From NCBI RefSeq assembly GCF_003590335.1, contig NZ_MIET01000007.1:124001-188000 (forward strand): 64,000 nt of DNA, given 5' to 3'. The notes beneath the pieces were generated by a model. The model searched no databases, was not told the DNA's origin, and saw only the letters and a program-made list of their open reading frames with translations. A program made the position numbers and the translations under genes. Within the stretch, counting starts at the first letter, position 1. Every line of letters begins with the position of its first letter. Source of the DNA: Pseudoalteromonas sp. MSK9-3 (GTDB taxonomy: Bacteria > Pseudomonadota > Gammaproteobacteria > Enterobacterales > Alteromonadaceae). Positions 40,880-48,891 of this stretch are shown here, piece after piece.

Positions 40880-41139
40880 ATGTTGACATGTTTTTTGAAG
40901 GCAACGACTGCATAGCATTACAACGAAATCTGACACTGTAATGACGTGTAATAGACTTTTTTTTAATCATGTCCGACAGTGGACACACTTATTGACTAGG
41001 ATTGGCGAAACATGTAAGCCAGAGTGGTTTTGGGTTACTGACTGCATTAATGCCAGAAGTTCTTACCAATATTCAGCCAAATACGGCTCATATTTGGAAA
41101 TTTGCTCGGTGTATACCAAGCAAAAACAGGAGGTTACTT

Positions 41140-41691
41140 ATGGTACAAGATAAAAATCAAAACTCAGAAAAGGAGAATGCAGTGGAACAACAAAACCAAA
41201 CGGCTGACGCCGAATTATCATTCGAGGGTAAAACCGAAGAAGCTGATAAAATCATTAAAAACTCTGTGTATGGTGCAGCGGGTGTCGGACTTGTGCCGAT
41301 CCCTTGGGTTGACTTCGTTGGTCTAACGGCGATTCAAATCAAAATGCTTCATTCACTTTCAAAAGTATACGGAGTTGAATTTTCAGAGTCTCGTGGTAAA
41401 GCAGTGATCACCTCTTTAGTCAGTGGCTACTTGCCCATTGCGCTAGTGCAGCCTATCGCCAGCTTTATCAAATCAATTCCACTGGTTGGACAATTAACAG
41501 GGGCAGTCACTATGTCTATCCTTGGGGGTGCCACAACCTACGCAATTGGCAGAGTATTCAACTTGCACTTTGCAGCAGGCGGCACATTTTGGGACTTAGA
41601 CGCAAATAAAATGCGTGCTTACTTCGAAGAGCAATTTGAAGAAGGTAAAAAAGTCACCTCTCAAGCACGTAAGAAAACCACAGCTGCTTAA
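41140..41691 (+). CDS. DUF697 (YcjF-like) inner-membrane protein (183 aa)
   Basis: After a charged, Gln/Asn/Glu-rich N-terminus of about 45 residues comes a DUF697 core: 'AAGVGLVPIPWVDFVGLTAI', 'IKMLHSLSKVYGVEFSE', then 'SIPLVGQLTGAV', 'TTYAIGRVF'. Two to three hydrophobic helices are predicted, so it is probably an inner-membrane protein. DUF697 proteins are found with membrane-bound GTPases and in stress- or envelope-related operons; a biochemical role is not established. The start ATG 41140 has an ideal AGGAGG seven bases upstream; the open frame to 41002 is not needed. First gene of the six-gene operon divergent from the NRPS, which suggests a role in tolerance to, or export of, the peptide. 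Confidence 0.8.
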   Translation: MVQDKNQNSEKENAVEQQNQTADAELSFEGKTEEADKIIKNSVYGAAGVGLVPIPWVDFVGLTAIQIKMLHSLSKVYGVEFSESRGKAVITSLVSGYLPIALVQPIASFIKSIPLVGQLTGAVTMSILGGATTYAIGRVFNLHFAAGGTFWDLDANKMRAYFEEQFEEGKKVTSQARKKTTAA

Positions 41692-41715
41692 TACGCACTA
41701 TTTGTGAAATAGTAT

Positions 41716-41765
41716 AGCCATCACGACGCGCTTATTTTTATAAAAGTAACCGCGTCGTTATGGCT
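41716..41765 (+). terminator. Long stem-loop between DUF697 gene and ABC exporter
   Basis: AGCCATCACGACGCG (41716-41730) pairs with CGCGTCGTTATGGCT (41751-41765), a 15-bp stem with one mismatch and a 20-nt loop. The following bases (gtttgtatgtg) are not a T-run, so it may be an attenuator, a processing site or a 3' stabiliser that sets the DUF697:exporter ratio rather than a full terminator. Confidence 0.55.
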
Positions 41766-41841
41766 GTTTGTATGTGCTTGGCATCAATAGCCCGAATTGC
41801 TCCACACCGGGTCCTCAAAAAAATAATAACTAGGATCACCT

Positions 41842-43485
41842 ATGAAAGTGAAGTTAATATCATTTGTCTTTAGTGAAACTGGGTTCAGACGTAACAGAAT
41901 CATTTTAACAATGATGTTGGCAGGTATAACCAATGGTATGGTTATGCTTATCATTAATGATGTGTCTAAAGACTTTAATGAAATAAATTTAAGGAATATC
42001 TTACTCTTTGCGCTATGCATTGGCGCGTTTGTATTTTGCCGAAAATACTCTGAATACCATGCGCAATCGGGTGTACAGCAAGCCATTTCAAATAAACATT
42101 TAACCCTAATAGATAAACTCAGAAAGTCTGAACTGGTGCACTACGAAAAAATCGGCAAAATGAGTATTATCACCAATATCACCGATAATTCACAAATAAT
42201 ATATGAGTCTACGCGCTTAATGGTGCACTCCATGACTGCCTCCATTATGCTCCTATTTTCATTCGGTTACATTGCTTATCTATCGCTGGCGGCTTTTGCA
42301 ATGTGTGTGGTTATTCTCGGCATTGGCATTGTTATTTATAAACACGGCCAAAAAGACATCATTCGCCTTTACCATGAATTTCAAGAAAAAGACCAACTCT
42401 TTTTCGAATCACTTAATCATTTTCTCGACGGCTTTAAAGAGATAAAAATCAACCTAAAAAGAAGTGATGATATTTATCAAAATGAGTTCTCTCGCAACAT
42501 CGATGACTCTTTAGTATTAAAGTTCCAATCTGAAAAGAAAGTCGTCTCTAATATGGTTTTTGGGCAAACGATGTTTTTCCTATTGATGGCGGGGATCGTC
42601 TTTTTACTGCCACAAATTGATGACGTTGAGTCAGAAACCATGATGTCGATCACGGCCATAGTGTTGTTTATTTCTGGCGCAATTGGCCTGCTTATTGAGT
42701 CAATTCCGATGATCATAAAAGCAGATATGGCACTGGATAATTTAGTTCACCTAGAAACCAAACTCGACGAATCAAAAGAGCCAGATCAACATGCCTGCTC
42801 TGATCTGTATAAAGACTTTAAAGAACTCAGTTTAGATGAATTACATTATGACTATGTTAATGCGCAAGGACAGGCCATGTTTGGCATTGGCCCCATGCAT
42901 TTTGCCTTAAAACGCGGAGAAATTACCTTTATTGTTGGCGGTAACGGTAGCGGAAAAACAACCTTGCTGAAAAACTTAACAGGGCTTTATAGTCCAAAAT
43001 CAGGCCATATTAAAGTCGACAATAAAATAGTAGAAGTGTCGAACTACAATGATTTCCGCAGTTTACTTTCTATCGTACTGACTGATTTTCATTTATTTGA
43101 CAAGCTATACGGCCTAGATCACTTAGACGGCAAAAAAGTGAATGAGCTACTCAAAAAGCTGCAAGTCGATCATAAAACCCGCTTTGAAAATGGCCGCTTT
43201 ACCAACCTAGACCTGTCAACTGGGCAACGTAAACGCATTGCATTGATTGTTGCACTTCTTGAAGACAAACCGGTGGTGGTGTTTGATGAAGTTGCAGCCG
43301 ATCAAGACCCTGAATTTAGAGATTTCTATTATCACGATATTTTACCTGAGTTGAAAAAAGCCAACAAAATGGTACTCGTGGTAAGCCATGACGACCGATA
43401 TTTTGACGTTGCCGACACTTTAATCAAATTAGAGTACGGAAAAATAGTGAAATTAGAAGGCAATGGAGATAAGCAACATGACTAA
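41842..43485 (+). CDS. Cyclic-peptide ABC exporter, PvdE/SyrD type (547 aa)
   Basis: A half-transporter with fused membrane and ATPase domains. Residues about 1-300 contain roughly six TM helices (segments near 20-40, 52-66, 128-150, 155-172, 240-258, 272-290). The ATPase carries Walker A GGNGSGKTT near 370, signature LSTGQRKR near 456, and Walker B VVVFDEVAADQDPEFR near 480, followed by the switch His in SHDD. The DE(x)AADQDP(x)FR form is typical of the cyclic-peptide exporters PvdE and SyrD, which move non-ribosomal peptides across the inner membrane. At 547 residues the length is normal. ATG 41842 has AGGA seven bases upstream. Its location beside an NRPS makes the octapeptide, or a precursor of it, the likely substrate. 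The next gene overlaps its end by 8 bp. Confidence 0.92.
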   Translation: MKVKLISFVFSETGFRRNRIILTMMLAGITNGMVMLIINDVSKDFNEINLRNILLFALCIGAFVFCRKYSEYHAQSGVQQAISNKHLTLIDKLRKSELVHYEKIGKMSIITNITDNSQIIYESTRLMVHSMTASIMLLFSFGYIAYLSLAAFAMCVVILGIGIVIYKHGQKDIIRLYHEFQEKDQLFFESLNHFLDGFKEIKINLKRSDDIYQNEFSRNIDDSLVLKFQSEKKVVSNMVFGQTMFFLLMAGIVFLLPQIDDVESETMMSITAIVLFISGAIGLLIESIPMIIKADMALDNLVHLETKLDESKEPDQHACSDLYKDFKELSLDELHYDYVNAQGQAMFGIGPMHFALKRGEITFIVGGNGSGKTTLLKNLTGLYSPKSGHIKVDNKIVEVSNYNDFRSLLSIVLTDFHLFDKLYGLDHLDGKKVNELLKKLQVDHKTRFENGRFTNLDLSTGQRKRIALIVALLEDKPVVVFDEVAADQDPEFRDFYYHDILPELKKANKMVLVVSHDDRYFDVADTLIKLEYGKIVKLEGNGDKQHD

Positions 43486-44566
43486 CCCAATTACCCGACT
43501 ATCCGCTTATATCCGGCGCTATATTGATGAACATTTACCCACAATTTTAGTGACCATTTTGGTCCTAGCATTTTTGCTCCTTTACTTCTGGTCTAGAATA
43601 TTTATCACCATAAAAGCCGGTGAAGGCGGCGTGCTGTATAAACGCTTTGATGGCGGTACGGTGGTAGAAACCCTCTACGGAGAAGGCTTTCATATTGTTT
43701 TACCGTGGAACGTCATGGCGGTTTATAACTTGCGAGTACAAACGCAAAAACACACCTTGAATGTGTTGACCGAAGATGGCCTGAACGTAAAAATAAACAT
43801 GGCCATTCGATATCATCCCGACAGAGAAATGGTGGGCGTACTCCACAAATATGTTGGTGAAGACTACTTTAACACCATTGTGCTGCCTGAAATCGAGTCA
43901 ACAGTACGTTCATACGTCGTAAAAGACAGCTTAACAAACATCTACGCCACACTTGCTAAAAAAACCACTTTTCAAGATGCGGTAAACGAAGCGATTGGCC
44001 GGGTTGCCAGAAAGTTTATTACCGTTGATGAAGTGATGGTGATTGATATTGACCTGCCCGATAAAATTGAAAACGTGATCCAAGATAAGCTCAGGCAACA
44101 ACAGCTCTCGCTTGCTTACGGTTATCGTATTCAAAGAGAAGAGCAAGAAGCTGAGCGAAAAAGAATTGAAGCAGAAGGGATCCGCCGTTATAACGCTATT
44201 ATTGACCAAAGTATTTCGGGGAATATTTTAAAGTGGCAAGGCATTCAGGCCACCGCGAAAATTGCCACCTCGGCAAATTCAAAAGTCATTATGATTGGGC
44301 CAGATAAAAACTCACTGCCGGTTATTCTCAATGCCGAACCCAGCCCCGCGGTGCACGCGCCGCCGTTAGAATCACAAAAGCTGGTAAATAAACCTACAAA
44401 GCAAACACACACGAAAAAAGCAACGTTACCCCAGCTCGCGCAGCATACCCTGTTTGGAGCCGATAAAAAGACGCAGCCGAAACAAGATGCTAAAAGCAAA
44501 GAGAAACCAGCGGTGAATAAAACCGCTTCACCGGCTAAAAGTGAGCGCTTAAATGACAAAAACTAG
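43478..44566 (+). CDS. SPFH/band-7 (prohibitin-like) membrane protein (362 aa)
   Basis: One N-terminal TM helix (about residues 21-43) is followed by an SPFH domain (VLYKRFDGGTVVETLYGEGFHIVLPW; LNVLTEDGLNVKINMAIRY; LPEIESTVRSYVV; DLPDKIENVIQDKLRQQQ). A charged helical 'EEQEAERKRIEAEGIRRYNAII' segment follows, as in prohibitin-type proteins. The last 70 residues are a Lys/Gln/Pro-rich tail of low complexity, longer than usual. SPFH proteins form large membrane-bound rings or scaffolds that organise proteases, transporters or membrane microdomains. I chose ATG 43478 (MTNPITRL), with GGAG eight bases upstream and overlapping the exporter stop, over ATG 43463. Coupling to the exporter suggests that it scaffolds the exporter or protects the membrane. 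Confidence 0.88.
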   Translation: MTNPITRLSAYIRRYIDEHLPTILVTILVLAFLLLYFWSRIFITIKAGEGGVLYKRFDGGTVVETLYGEGFHIVLPWNVMAVYNLRVQTQKHTLNVLTEDGLNVKINMAIRYHPDREMVGVLHKYVGEDYFNTIVLPEIESTVRSYVVKDSLTNIYATLAKKTTFQDAVNEAIGRVARKFITVDEVMVIDIDLPDKIENVIQDKLRQQQLSLAYGYRIQREEQEAERKRIEAEGIRRYNAIIDQSISGNILKWQGIQATAKIATSANSKVIMIGPDKNSLPVILNAEPSPAVHAPPLESQKLVNKPTKQTHTKKATLPQLAQHTLFGADKKTQPKQDAKSKEKPAVNKTASPAKSERLNDKN

Positions 44567-44605
44567 AAAAGGATTTAAAAAGCGCCAGCGAAAGGAGCCT
44601 ACGTA

Positions 44606-46444
44606 ATGCGCCGCTTTATCGTGTATCTCAGTATTGCTTACGTGGCTTATTTAATAGTGCGGGGCATGACTTCAGGGCCAACAAGCACGAATGAAGAACA
44701 ACGTGCGCTCAACCTGCTTAAGAGTAAACACTTGGAAGTGGCCATCGTGTGGCCAGAAGCCAAGCATGGCAATGATTCATTGCAAGAGTATGTAAAAGCA
44801 TTTCAAGTGCAGCTCGATTTACTACAAAGCGCTCACAACACCCGATGTATAGAGGCACCCGAAGATAGACAAGCCAATCTTCACTGCGACATGAAACCCA
44901 TTAGACTGCAACCCGCTTATGAAGAAGACAACAGTTCAAAGCAAGCCAGTATTTCACAAGCACAAACCATAGTACAAAACCCCAACCTAATTGCTGTGGC
45001 AGGATATGTACATTCGAGTTCAGCCATTCCCGCTGCGGTCGTATACGAAAATGAAGGGGTCGTTTTGCTGAGCTCAGGTGCAACGGATGCACGGTTAACC
45101 CAGTATGATTTTGAGTATATTTTCAGGCATATATCAAGTGAATTAACGCACGCAAATGACATTGCCAGCTATATTTATCAACAAGGCTATGTAGATGTTT
45201 ATGTCGTTAATGAACGAGACACTAACCTCTATGAAAATGACTTTACCAATTACTTTGTTGAAGCGGCGGTGCATAAAGGGCTCAATGTGGCCGATCCCAT
45301 TCTTTATGAATATGAAAGCCAAGACCATTTAAATACCATTGCCATTTTAAAAAGGCAGACCAACAAGGTCTCATCTAAAGCAGAGCAGCTCGCCCTGTCG
45401 ACCGCACGCTCAGAGTTATTCACAGATCTCATTGAGCTGCGTAAATTATTTCCTGAAAGCACCTCTGATATCGGCAATAAAAAAACCGATATTATTTCAC
45501 TGCTGGTTGAAACTGATTCAAATACAGAGACTTATCGCCAGTATTTTGCAGGGCTGAGTGATAAACGGCTATTGGCCTTTTTAGAGCGAGATTTTACCTA
45601 TAAGGCCAGTGAAAAACAGCTCAAAATAACACAAGAAAAATACCGACGACAGTTCAGACTATTAGATGAAGATGAATTACACCAAAAGCAACAAGACCTA
45701 CATAACCAACTCGAGGAGAGCTTAGCTGACTCAGACAACGTACTGCTTCATTATGTGCAAGAAAGTAAAAATAGCAGTAAATTAGAAGCCGTCCTGAATG
45801 AAACATTAAAACAGCATTTCGATGCATTACGGATATCACAAAAACGACTCGATAAAGTGTTTACCGAACAAGCGGGGATCATTTTTCTCGCAGCCTCAAA
45901 AGACAATGCCAAAACACTCATGCGGCTTGCGCGTGAAGTAGATATGCACGAACCATTTATTGGTGGCAGCGCATTTTTAAACCTACAAGCCGATTGTAAT
46001 GATAGCACCTGTATTGATGACATCGCCCCTTACTACGCACTTTCGGTCGATGGGCTCCCGTCACTGGCTACTGAATCTTGCCATGCGCCCTCAGACATAA
46101 AACACCATCACGTCAATAAACGAGAGCATCGGACTCAACAAGAAATTGCCGAAGCACAATATCAACTATTTGCATGTCGCTTTTACAAAGATAACAATAA
46201 AACTCAAGGTTTTTGGGCAACACAAGGCTATTTCGCCGCATCGATTATTTGGGCCGCAGCGCTCGAATCACGTGGTACTACGCCAGAGAAAATTGCCAGT
46301 CGACTCAACTATGCCAGCGATGAATTAGATGAAAAATACGGGCTAACCTTTACTCCCAACCCAATTACACCCGGAAATAGTGACCTTTTTATTAGCCCGC
46401 TCAAGTTCACCCTTGTGCCTAACACCACAGGAAATTCAAAATGA
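44606..46444 (+). CDS. Membrane-anchored LIVBP-like periplasmic-binding protein with helical insertion (612 aa)
   Basis: Residues about 4-22 form an uncleaved-looking N-terminal anchor. The following region resembles the N-lobe of branched-chain-amino-acid/LIVBP-type receptors: 'VAIVWPEAKHG', 'VAGYVHSSSAIPAAVVYENEGVVLLSSGATD', and 'FRHISSELTHANDIASYIYQQGYVDVYVVNE'. From about 250 to 420 there is a highly charged, Gln/Lys/Glu-rich, probably coiled-coil insertion that normal receptors lack. The C-lobe resumes with 'GIIFLAASKDNAKTLMRLAREV.MHEPFIGGSAF'. Four Cys residues could form disulphides. At 612 residues it is far longer than the usual ~380. There is no permease gene for an importer, so it may sense or chaperone the peptide in the periplasm. 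ATG 44606 has AAGGAG nine bases upstream. Confidence 0.75.
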   Translation: MRRFIVYLSIAYVAYLIVRGMTSGPTSTNEEQRALNLLKSKHLEVAIVWPEAKHGNDSLQEYVKAFQVQLDLLQSAHNTRCIEAPEDRQANLHCDMKPIRLQPAYEEDNSSKQASISQAQTIVQNPNLIAVAGYVHSSSAIPAAVVYENEGVVLLSSGATDARLTQYDFEYIFRHISSELTHANDIASYIYQQGYVDVYVVNERDTNLYENDFTNYFVEAAVHKGLNVADPILYEYESQDHLNTIAILKRQTNKVSSKAEQLALSTARSELFTDLIELRKLFPESTSDIGNKKTDIISLLVETDSNTETYRQYFAGLSDKRLLAFLERDFTYKASEKQLKITQEKYRRQFRLLDEDELHQKQQDLHNQLEESLADSDNVLLHYVQESKNSSKLEAVLNETLKQHFDALRISQKRLDKVFTEQAGIIFLAASKDNAKTLMRLAREVDMHEPFIGGSAFLNLQADCNDSTCIDDIAPYYALSVDGLPSLATESCHAPSDIKHHHVNKREHRTQQEIAEAQYQLFACRFYKDNNKTQGFWATQGYFAASIIWAAALESRGTTPEKIASRLNYASDELDEKYGLTFTPNPITPGNSDLFISPLKFTLVPNTTGNSK

Positions 46445-46602
46445 TGATATTGGTTTATTTATTACTTTGTTTATTCATTGCCTTAATAGGCAGCAATAAA
46501 AAGCTTGGCTTTTGGGGGTACTTTTTCAGTTCAATATTGCTTACCCCCCTTGTTGGACTTTTATTAGTCGTGGTCTCTGAGAAAAAACAGCAAACCGTGT
46601 AA
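46441..46602 (+). CDS. Small two-helix membrane protein (53 aa)
   Basis: An ORF overlapping the upstream stop by 4 bp (ATGA). It reads MMILVYLLLCLFIALIG, a short polar turn with 'SNKKLGFWGYFFSS', a second helix 'LLTPLVGLLLVVVS' and a charged end. Two TM segments, both termini probably on the same side. The 'KLGFWGYFF.S..L.P..GLL' pattern resembles small membrane proteins seen in several phyla, for which I know no function. The stop-start overlap and position within the operon support its being a real gene; it could be a subunit or a regulator of the neighbouring membrane proteins. Confidence 0.7.
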   Translation: MMILVYLLLCLFIALIGSNKKLGFWGYFFSSILLTPLVGLLLVVVSEKKQQTV

Positions 46603-46643
46603 TTAACAAAAACCATCCACAAAACCTAAACAAGGATTGTGCT

Positions 46644-47705
46644 ATGCGTATACCTTATATTTTACTCGTTGTAAGCTCGATGCAAATAACCGCCAGTTAT
46701 GCCAGTGACGTTGATTTGCAATTTATAAAATCTGTCGATGAAAACCTGTACAAACAAATACAGCAAATAGCGCGCTGTAAGGCCTTAAACAAATCTGCTG
46801 AGCAATGTAGTAAAGACATAAGCAAAAGTAATACGGTCACCAGTAAAACTACGGCCCAACCGGCGGCACAACCCTCTCCCAGCGCACCGAGTAAATGGTG
46901 GCAAGCAAGCGCATATGCACAGGGGCAACCCCAATCTAAATGGCTGCACGCGGCTGATGTGTCGGTATCGTTGAGTAAACTCAGTGGTAATATTGATGGC
47001 GACCAAAACAGTATTTCGCTTAACTATTTCTCTCGCTACGATGCGTGGACTAACAGCTTATCGTTGGCCTATTCAAAAGACAAAGTCACCCAATCAAACC
47101 AACTGGTATCAGATAGAAGCTATAAACTGTTCAATTATGGCGGGAAGTATGACTTCAATCGCACTTGGTTTGGACAATTAGGTTGGATAAAAGAGCAAGA
47201 TGACTCGCTCTCTCTGGATGATAAAACCGTGGCTTATTTGGGTGGCGGCGCTTATTTAACCTATTCAGATAACCACAAATTACATTTGGTTATGGCGCTG
47301 GGTAATCAAAACGACCAAGTGTCTGATGCTAACCGCACGCTCACCGGATTAAATGAATTTGATTACAATGTGGCCTATGCCTATCAAGAATATAACTGGC
47401 AAATTGCCGATAACCTCATGTTCAACCAATCATTGAGCATTATTTATGGCTTAGATGATTTGGCTGAATTTGCCGATGCTTCAACCTCGGTGTGTAAAGA
47501 AACGCTCACCTCAACTGCCACCTATTGTATTGTGGATCATAATAAGTCGAGCCAATACCAATTAACCTTAGGGTTAGAATATCGGCTGTCAAAAATGGTC
47601 TCTTTATCCTATTCGTTTAATTTTGATCACGACACACAACCATTCTTAGATGATGATGCCAGTAACTCATCACAAAGTTTAGCCGTCACCGCACGGTTTC
47701 AATAA
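46644..47705 (+). CDS. DUF481-type outer-membrane beta-barrel protein (353 aa)
   Basis: A cleavable signal peptide (about residues 1-19, ending ASYAS) is followed by a roughly 85-residue soluble segment with a Cys pair (CKALNKSAEQC) and a Pro/Ala/Ser-rich linker. From about residue 95 there are alternating amphipathic strands: LHAADVSVSLSKLSGN, WTNSLSLAYSKDK, YKLFNYGGKYDF, and so on to SLAVTARFQ. The pattern matches the DUF481 (YdiY-like) outer-membrane family, although the last residue is Gln after Phe. It is the last gene of the operon, with AAGGA eight bases before ATG 46644 and a terminator downstream. As the only outer-membrane component it could complete an envelope-spanning path or act as a protective porin; this is inference. 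Confidence 0.8.
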   Translation: MRIPYILLVVSSMQITASYASDVDLQFIKSVDENLYKQIQQIARCKALNKSAEQCSKDISKSNTVTSKTTAQPAAQPSPSAPSKWWQASAYAQGQPQSKWLHAADVSVSLSKLSGNIDGDQNSISLNYFSRYDAWTNSLSLAYSKDKVTQSNQLVSDRSYKLFNYGGKYDFNRTWFGQLGWIKEQDDSLSLDDKTVAYLGGGAYLTYSDNHKLHLVMALGNQNDQVSDANRTLTGLNEFDYNVAYAYQEYNWQIADNLMFNQSLSIIYGLDDLAEFADASTSVCKETLTSTATYCIVDHNKSSQYQLTLGLEYRLSKMVSLSYSFNFDHDTQPFLDDDASNSSQSLAVTARFQ

Positions 47706-47739
47706 GCGTTTGAGGTATATCGACAATACCCATATAACA

Positions 47740-47770
47740 AAAGGCTGCATATAAACTTGCAGCCTTTTTT
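47740..47770 (+). terminator. Intrinsic terminator of the export operon
   Basis: AAAGGCTGC (47740-47748) - 10-nt loop - GCAGCC (47759-47764) followed directly by TTTTTT. A standard Rho-independent terminator 35 bp after the DUF481 gene. Confidence 0.92.
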
Positions 47771-47808
47771 ATGTTGGTGTGTTTTATTCGTACTTTTTTG
47801 GAAATAAC

Positions 47809-48384
47809 TTAGTTTTGAGGCGTATAGCAACTTCCCGTGTAAAACAGTATGAATGGTAACTTGAACAATTCAGGCTCCGCACCGCGCATTGATGAAACAA
47901 TTAGTTCTAACTTTTCCGCCTTTGAGGCAATGGTTGCTAACGTGCCTTTTAAGAAGGAGCCTTTTACAAAAGTAACAGAATCTAATGCAATATCTTGCAC
48001 TCGATGCTTTTTTACTGACAGGGTATTTAAACTGAGGGTATGTTCATATCTAGTATGCGCGACAGATACATCTTTAGGCGGGTGAAAATAGCTAGCATCA
48101 TTACACTGAATGACGGAATGAGCGCAGTGGTTCGCAAACGTATTTGCGATGGAATGAGTAAAATTAAACAAAAAAGCACTGACAAACGCCATTAACAGTA
48201 ATGATCCAACGGTAAAAAAATCATGATGTGCATGGATTCTGCTAGAGAAAGCTTTGTTAAAAAAAGCTTTATTTAAAAAGAACTTGTTAGAGAAAACAGC
48301 GTTTGAGAAGCCTTTATTTGAAAATAGTTTTTTTAAAAATATTTTGTGTGTCAACGAGAAAATCAGCGAGGTTTTTAAAGGCAT
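47809..48384 (-). CDS. Unknown membrane protein with Phe-Ser-Asn-Lys repeats (191 aa)
   Basis: Not recognised. Residues about 21-50 are a run of degenerate five-residue repeats (FSNKG, FSNAV, FSNKF, FLNKA, FFNKA, FSSRI), encoded by a 15-bp DNA repeat. Next is one TM segment (FFTVGSLLLMAFVSAFLFNF). The remaining ~120 residues carry a Cys pair (HCAHSVIQC) and a terminal Cys. The N-terminal repeat part may not be translated; no convincing ribosome-binding site marks the start. Homologous short 'aaagcttt/ctaaaaag' phrases continue upstream in non-coding DNA. It lies between the tail cluster and the export operon terminator and points away from the latter. It may be a small envelope protein or a chance ORF. 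Confidence 0.4.
   Translation of the reverse strand: MPLKTSLIFSLTHKIFLKKLFSNKGFSNAVFSNKFFLNKAFFNKAFSSRIHAHHDFFTVGSLLLMAFVSAFLFNFTHSIANTFANHCAHSVIQCNDASYFHPPKDVSVAHTRYEHTLSLNTLSVKKHRVQDIALDSVTFVKGSFLKGTLATIASKAEKLELIVSSMRGAEPELFKLPFILFYTGSCYTPQN
48240..48330. repeat. Degenerate 15-bp tandem repeat
   Basis: About six copies of a 15-bp phrase (GTTAAAAAAAGCTTT and variants) that encode the FSNKx pentapeptides of the overlapping ORF. Strand slippage here could change the reading frame or the repeat number. Confidence 0.55.
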
Positions 48385-48891
48385 TATTTAAAGTAATATG
48401 ATTTTGAAGGGAGTGTTGCTAAAGAAGGTTTCTAGGAATGGCTTTAAAGGATGGGCTTTAAAAAGAAGAAAATTAGTGAGTTGGCTAGCAGGTAGTAAAA
48501 ACAGCTCATAGCTGATTGAACAACATAAAAATAAGCACAGTGCCTCTTTAACGCTTGGCAAAGAGAACTTAATGGCTAAAAAGAGCTTAATGACTAAAAA
48601 GCGTTAGATATTTTAGATAAGATCTAGTCTGAGCTAATACAGCTAATACATATTAGATGTATTAGATAAGCACTTTGTCTTCCTGAATTCATTTCAGGAT
48701 CCACACAGCGGTGAGCGGTTAAAACCATAGTTTATTTGGCTGTTCCTCAGTAACAGAGCCAGTATTATGCGAGGAGCTTGTAATACGACCCTGTAAATAA
48801 CACAGTGTATGACCTACCGGATTTGTAGTAGGCCATACATGATTGACTTGGTTATTTAGCTATTTATTTAATTAGCTAGTAATTTAGGTAT
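48385..48891. other. Gene-free region with three inverted repeats
   Basis: About 500 bp with no credible gene. It holds degenerate 'aatg(g/a)ctaaaaag(a)gc' phrases (48570-48605), CTAATACA-TATTAGA-TGTATTAG (48643-48665), CCTGAA-TTCAT-TTCAGG (48684-48700), and the longer stem at 48807-48838 described separately. The CCTGAATTCATTTCAGG phrase looks like a dispersed intergenic repeat. Confidence 0.6.
48807..48838 (-). terminator. Stem-loop after the DUF4376 gene
   Basis: GTATGACCTAC (48807-48817) pairs with GTAGGCCATAC (48828-48838), an 11-bp stem with one mismatch and a 10-nt loop, about 55 bp beyond the stop of the DUF4376 gene. A T-run is lacking on the minus strand, so the terminator function is tentative. 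Confidence 0.45.

Larger units (their letters stand above)
40587..41139. promoter_or_regulatory. Divergent control region between NRPS genes and export operon
   Basis: About 550 bp of AT-rich sequence between divergent transcription units, so promoters for both should lie here. Two dyads stand out: TTGTAATT - 9 nt - AATTACAA (40720-40744) and AACGAG-CTAAT-CTCGTT (40863-40879). A TTGACA lies at 40883-40888 on the plus strand, but no good -10 sits 17 bp away, so I do not call a promoter position. A short plus-strand ORF (40941-41153) has no ribosome-binding site or coding character and overlaps the real start of the DUF697 gene. Confidence 0.5.

Noticed and set aside
40883-40911. Sigma-70 promoter at TTGACA
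   Set aside because: The hexamer is perfect, but the sequence 17 bp downstream (GACTGC) is not a usable -10, so only a general control region is reported.
40941-41153. Short plus-strand ORF in the divergent control region
   Set aside because: It overlaps the well-supported DUF697 start in another frame and has no ribosome-binding site.
44606-46444. Branched-chain amino-acid importer
   Set aside because: There are no permease or importer ATPase genes beside it, and the protein has a TM anchor and a large insertion; only the binding-protein-like fold is supported.
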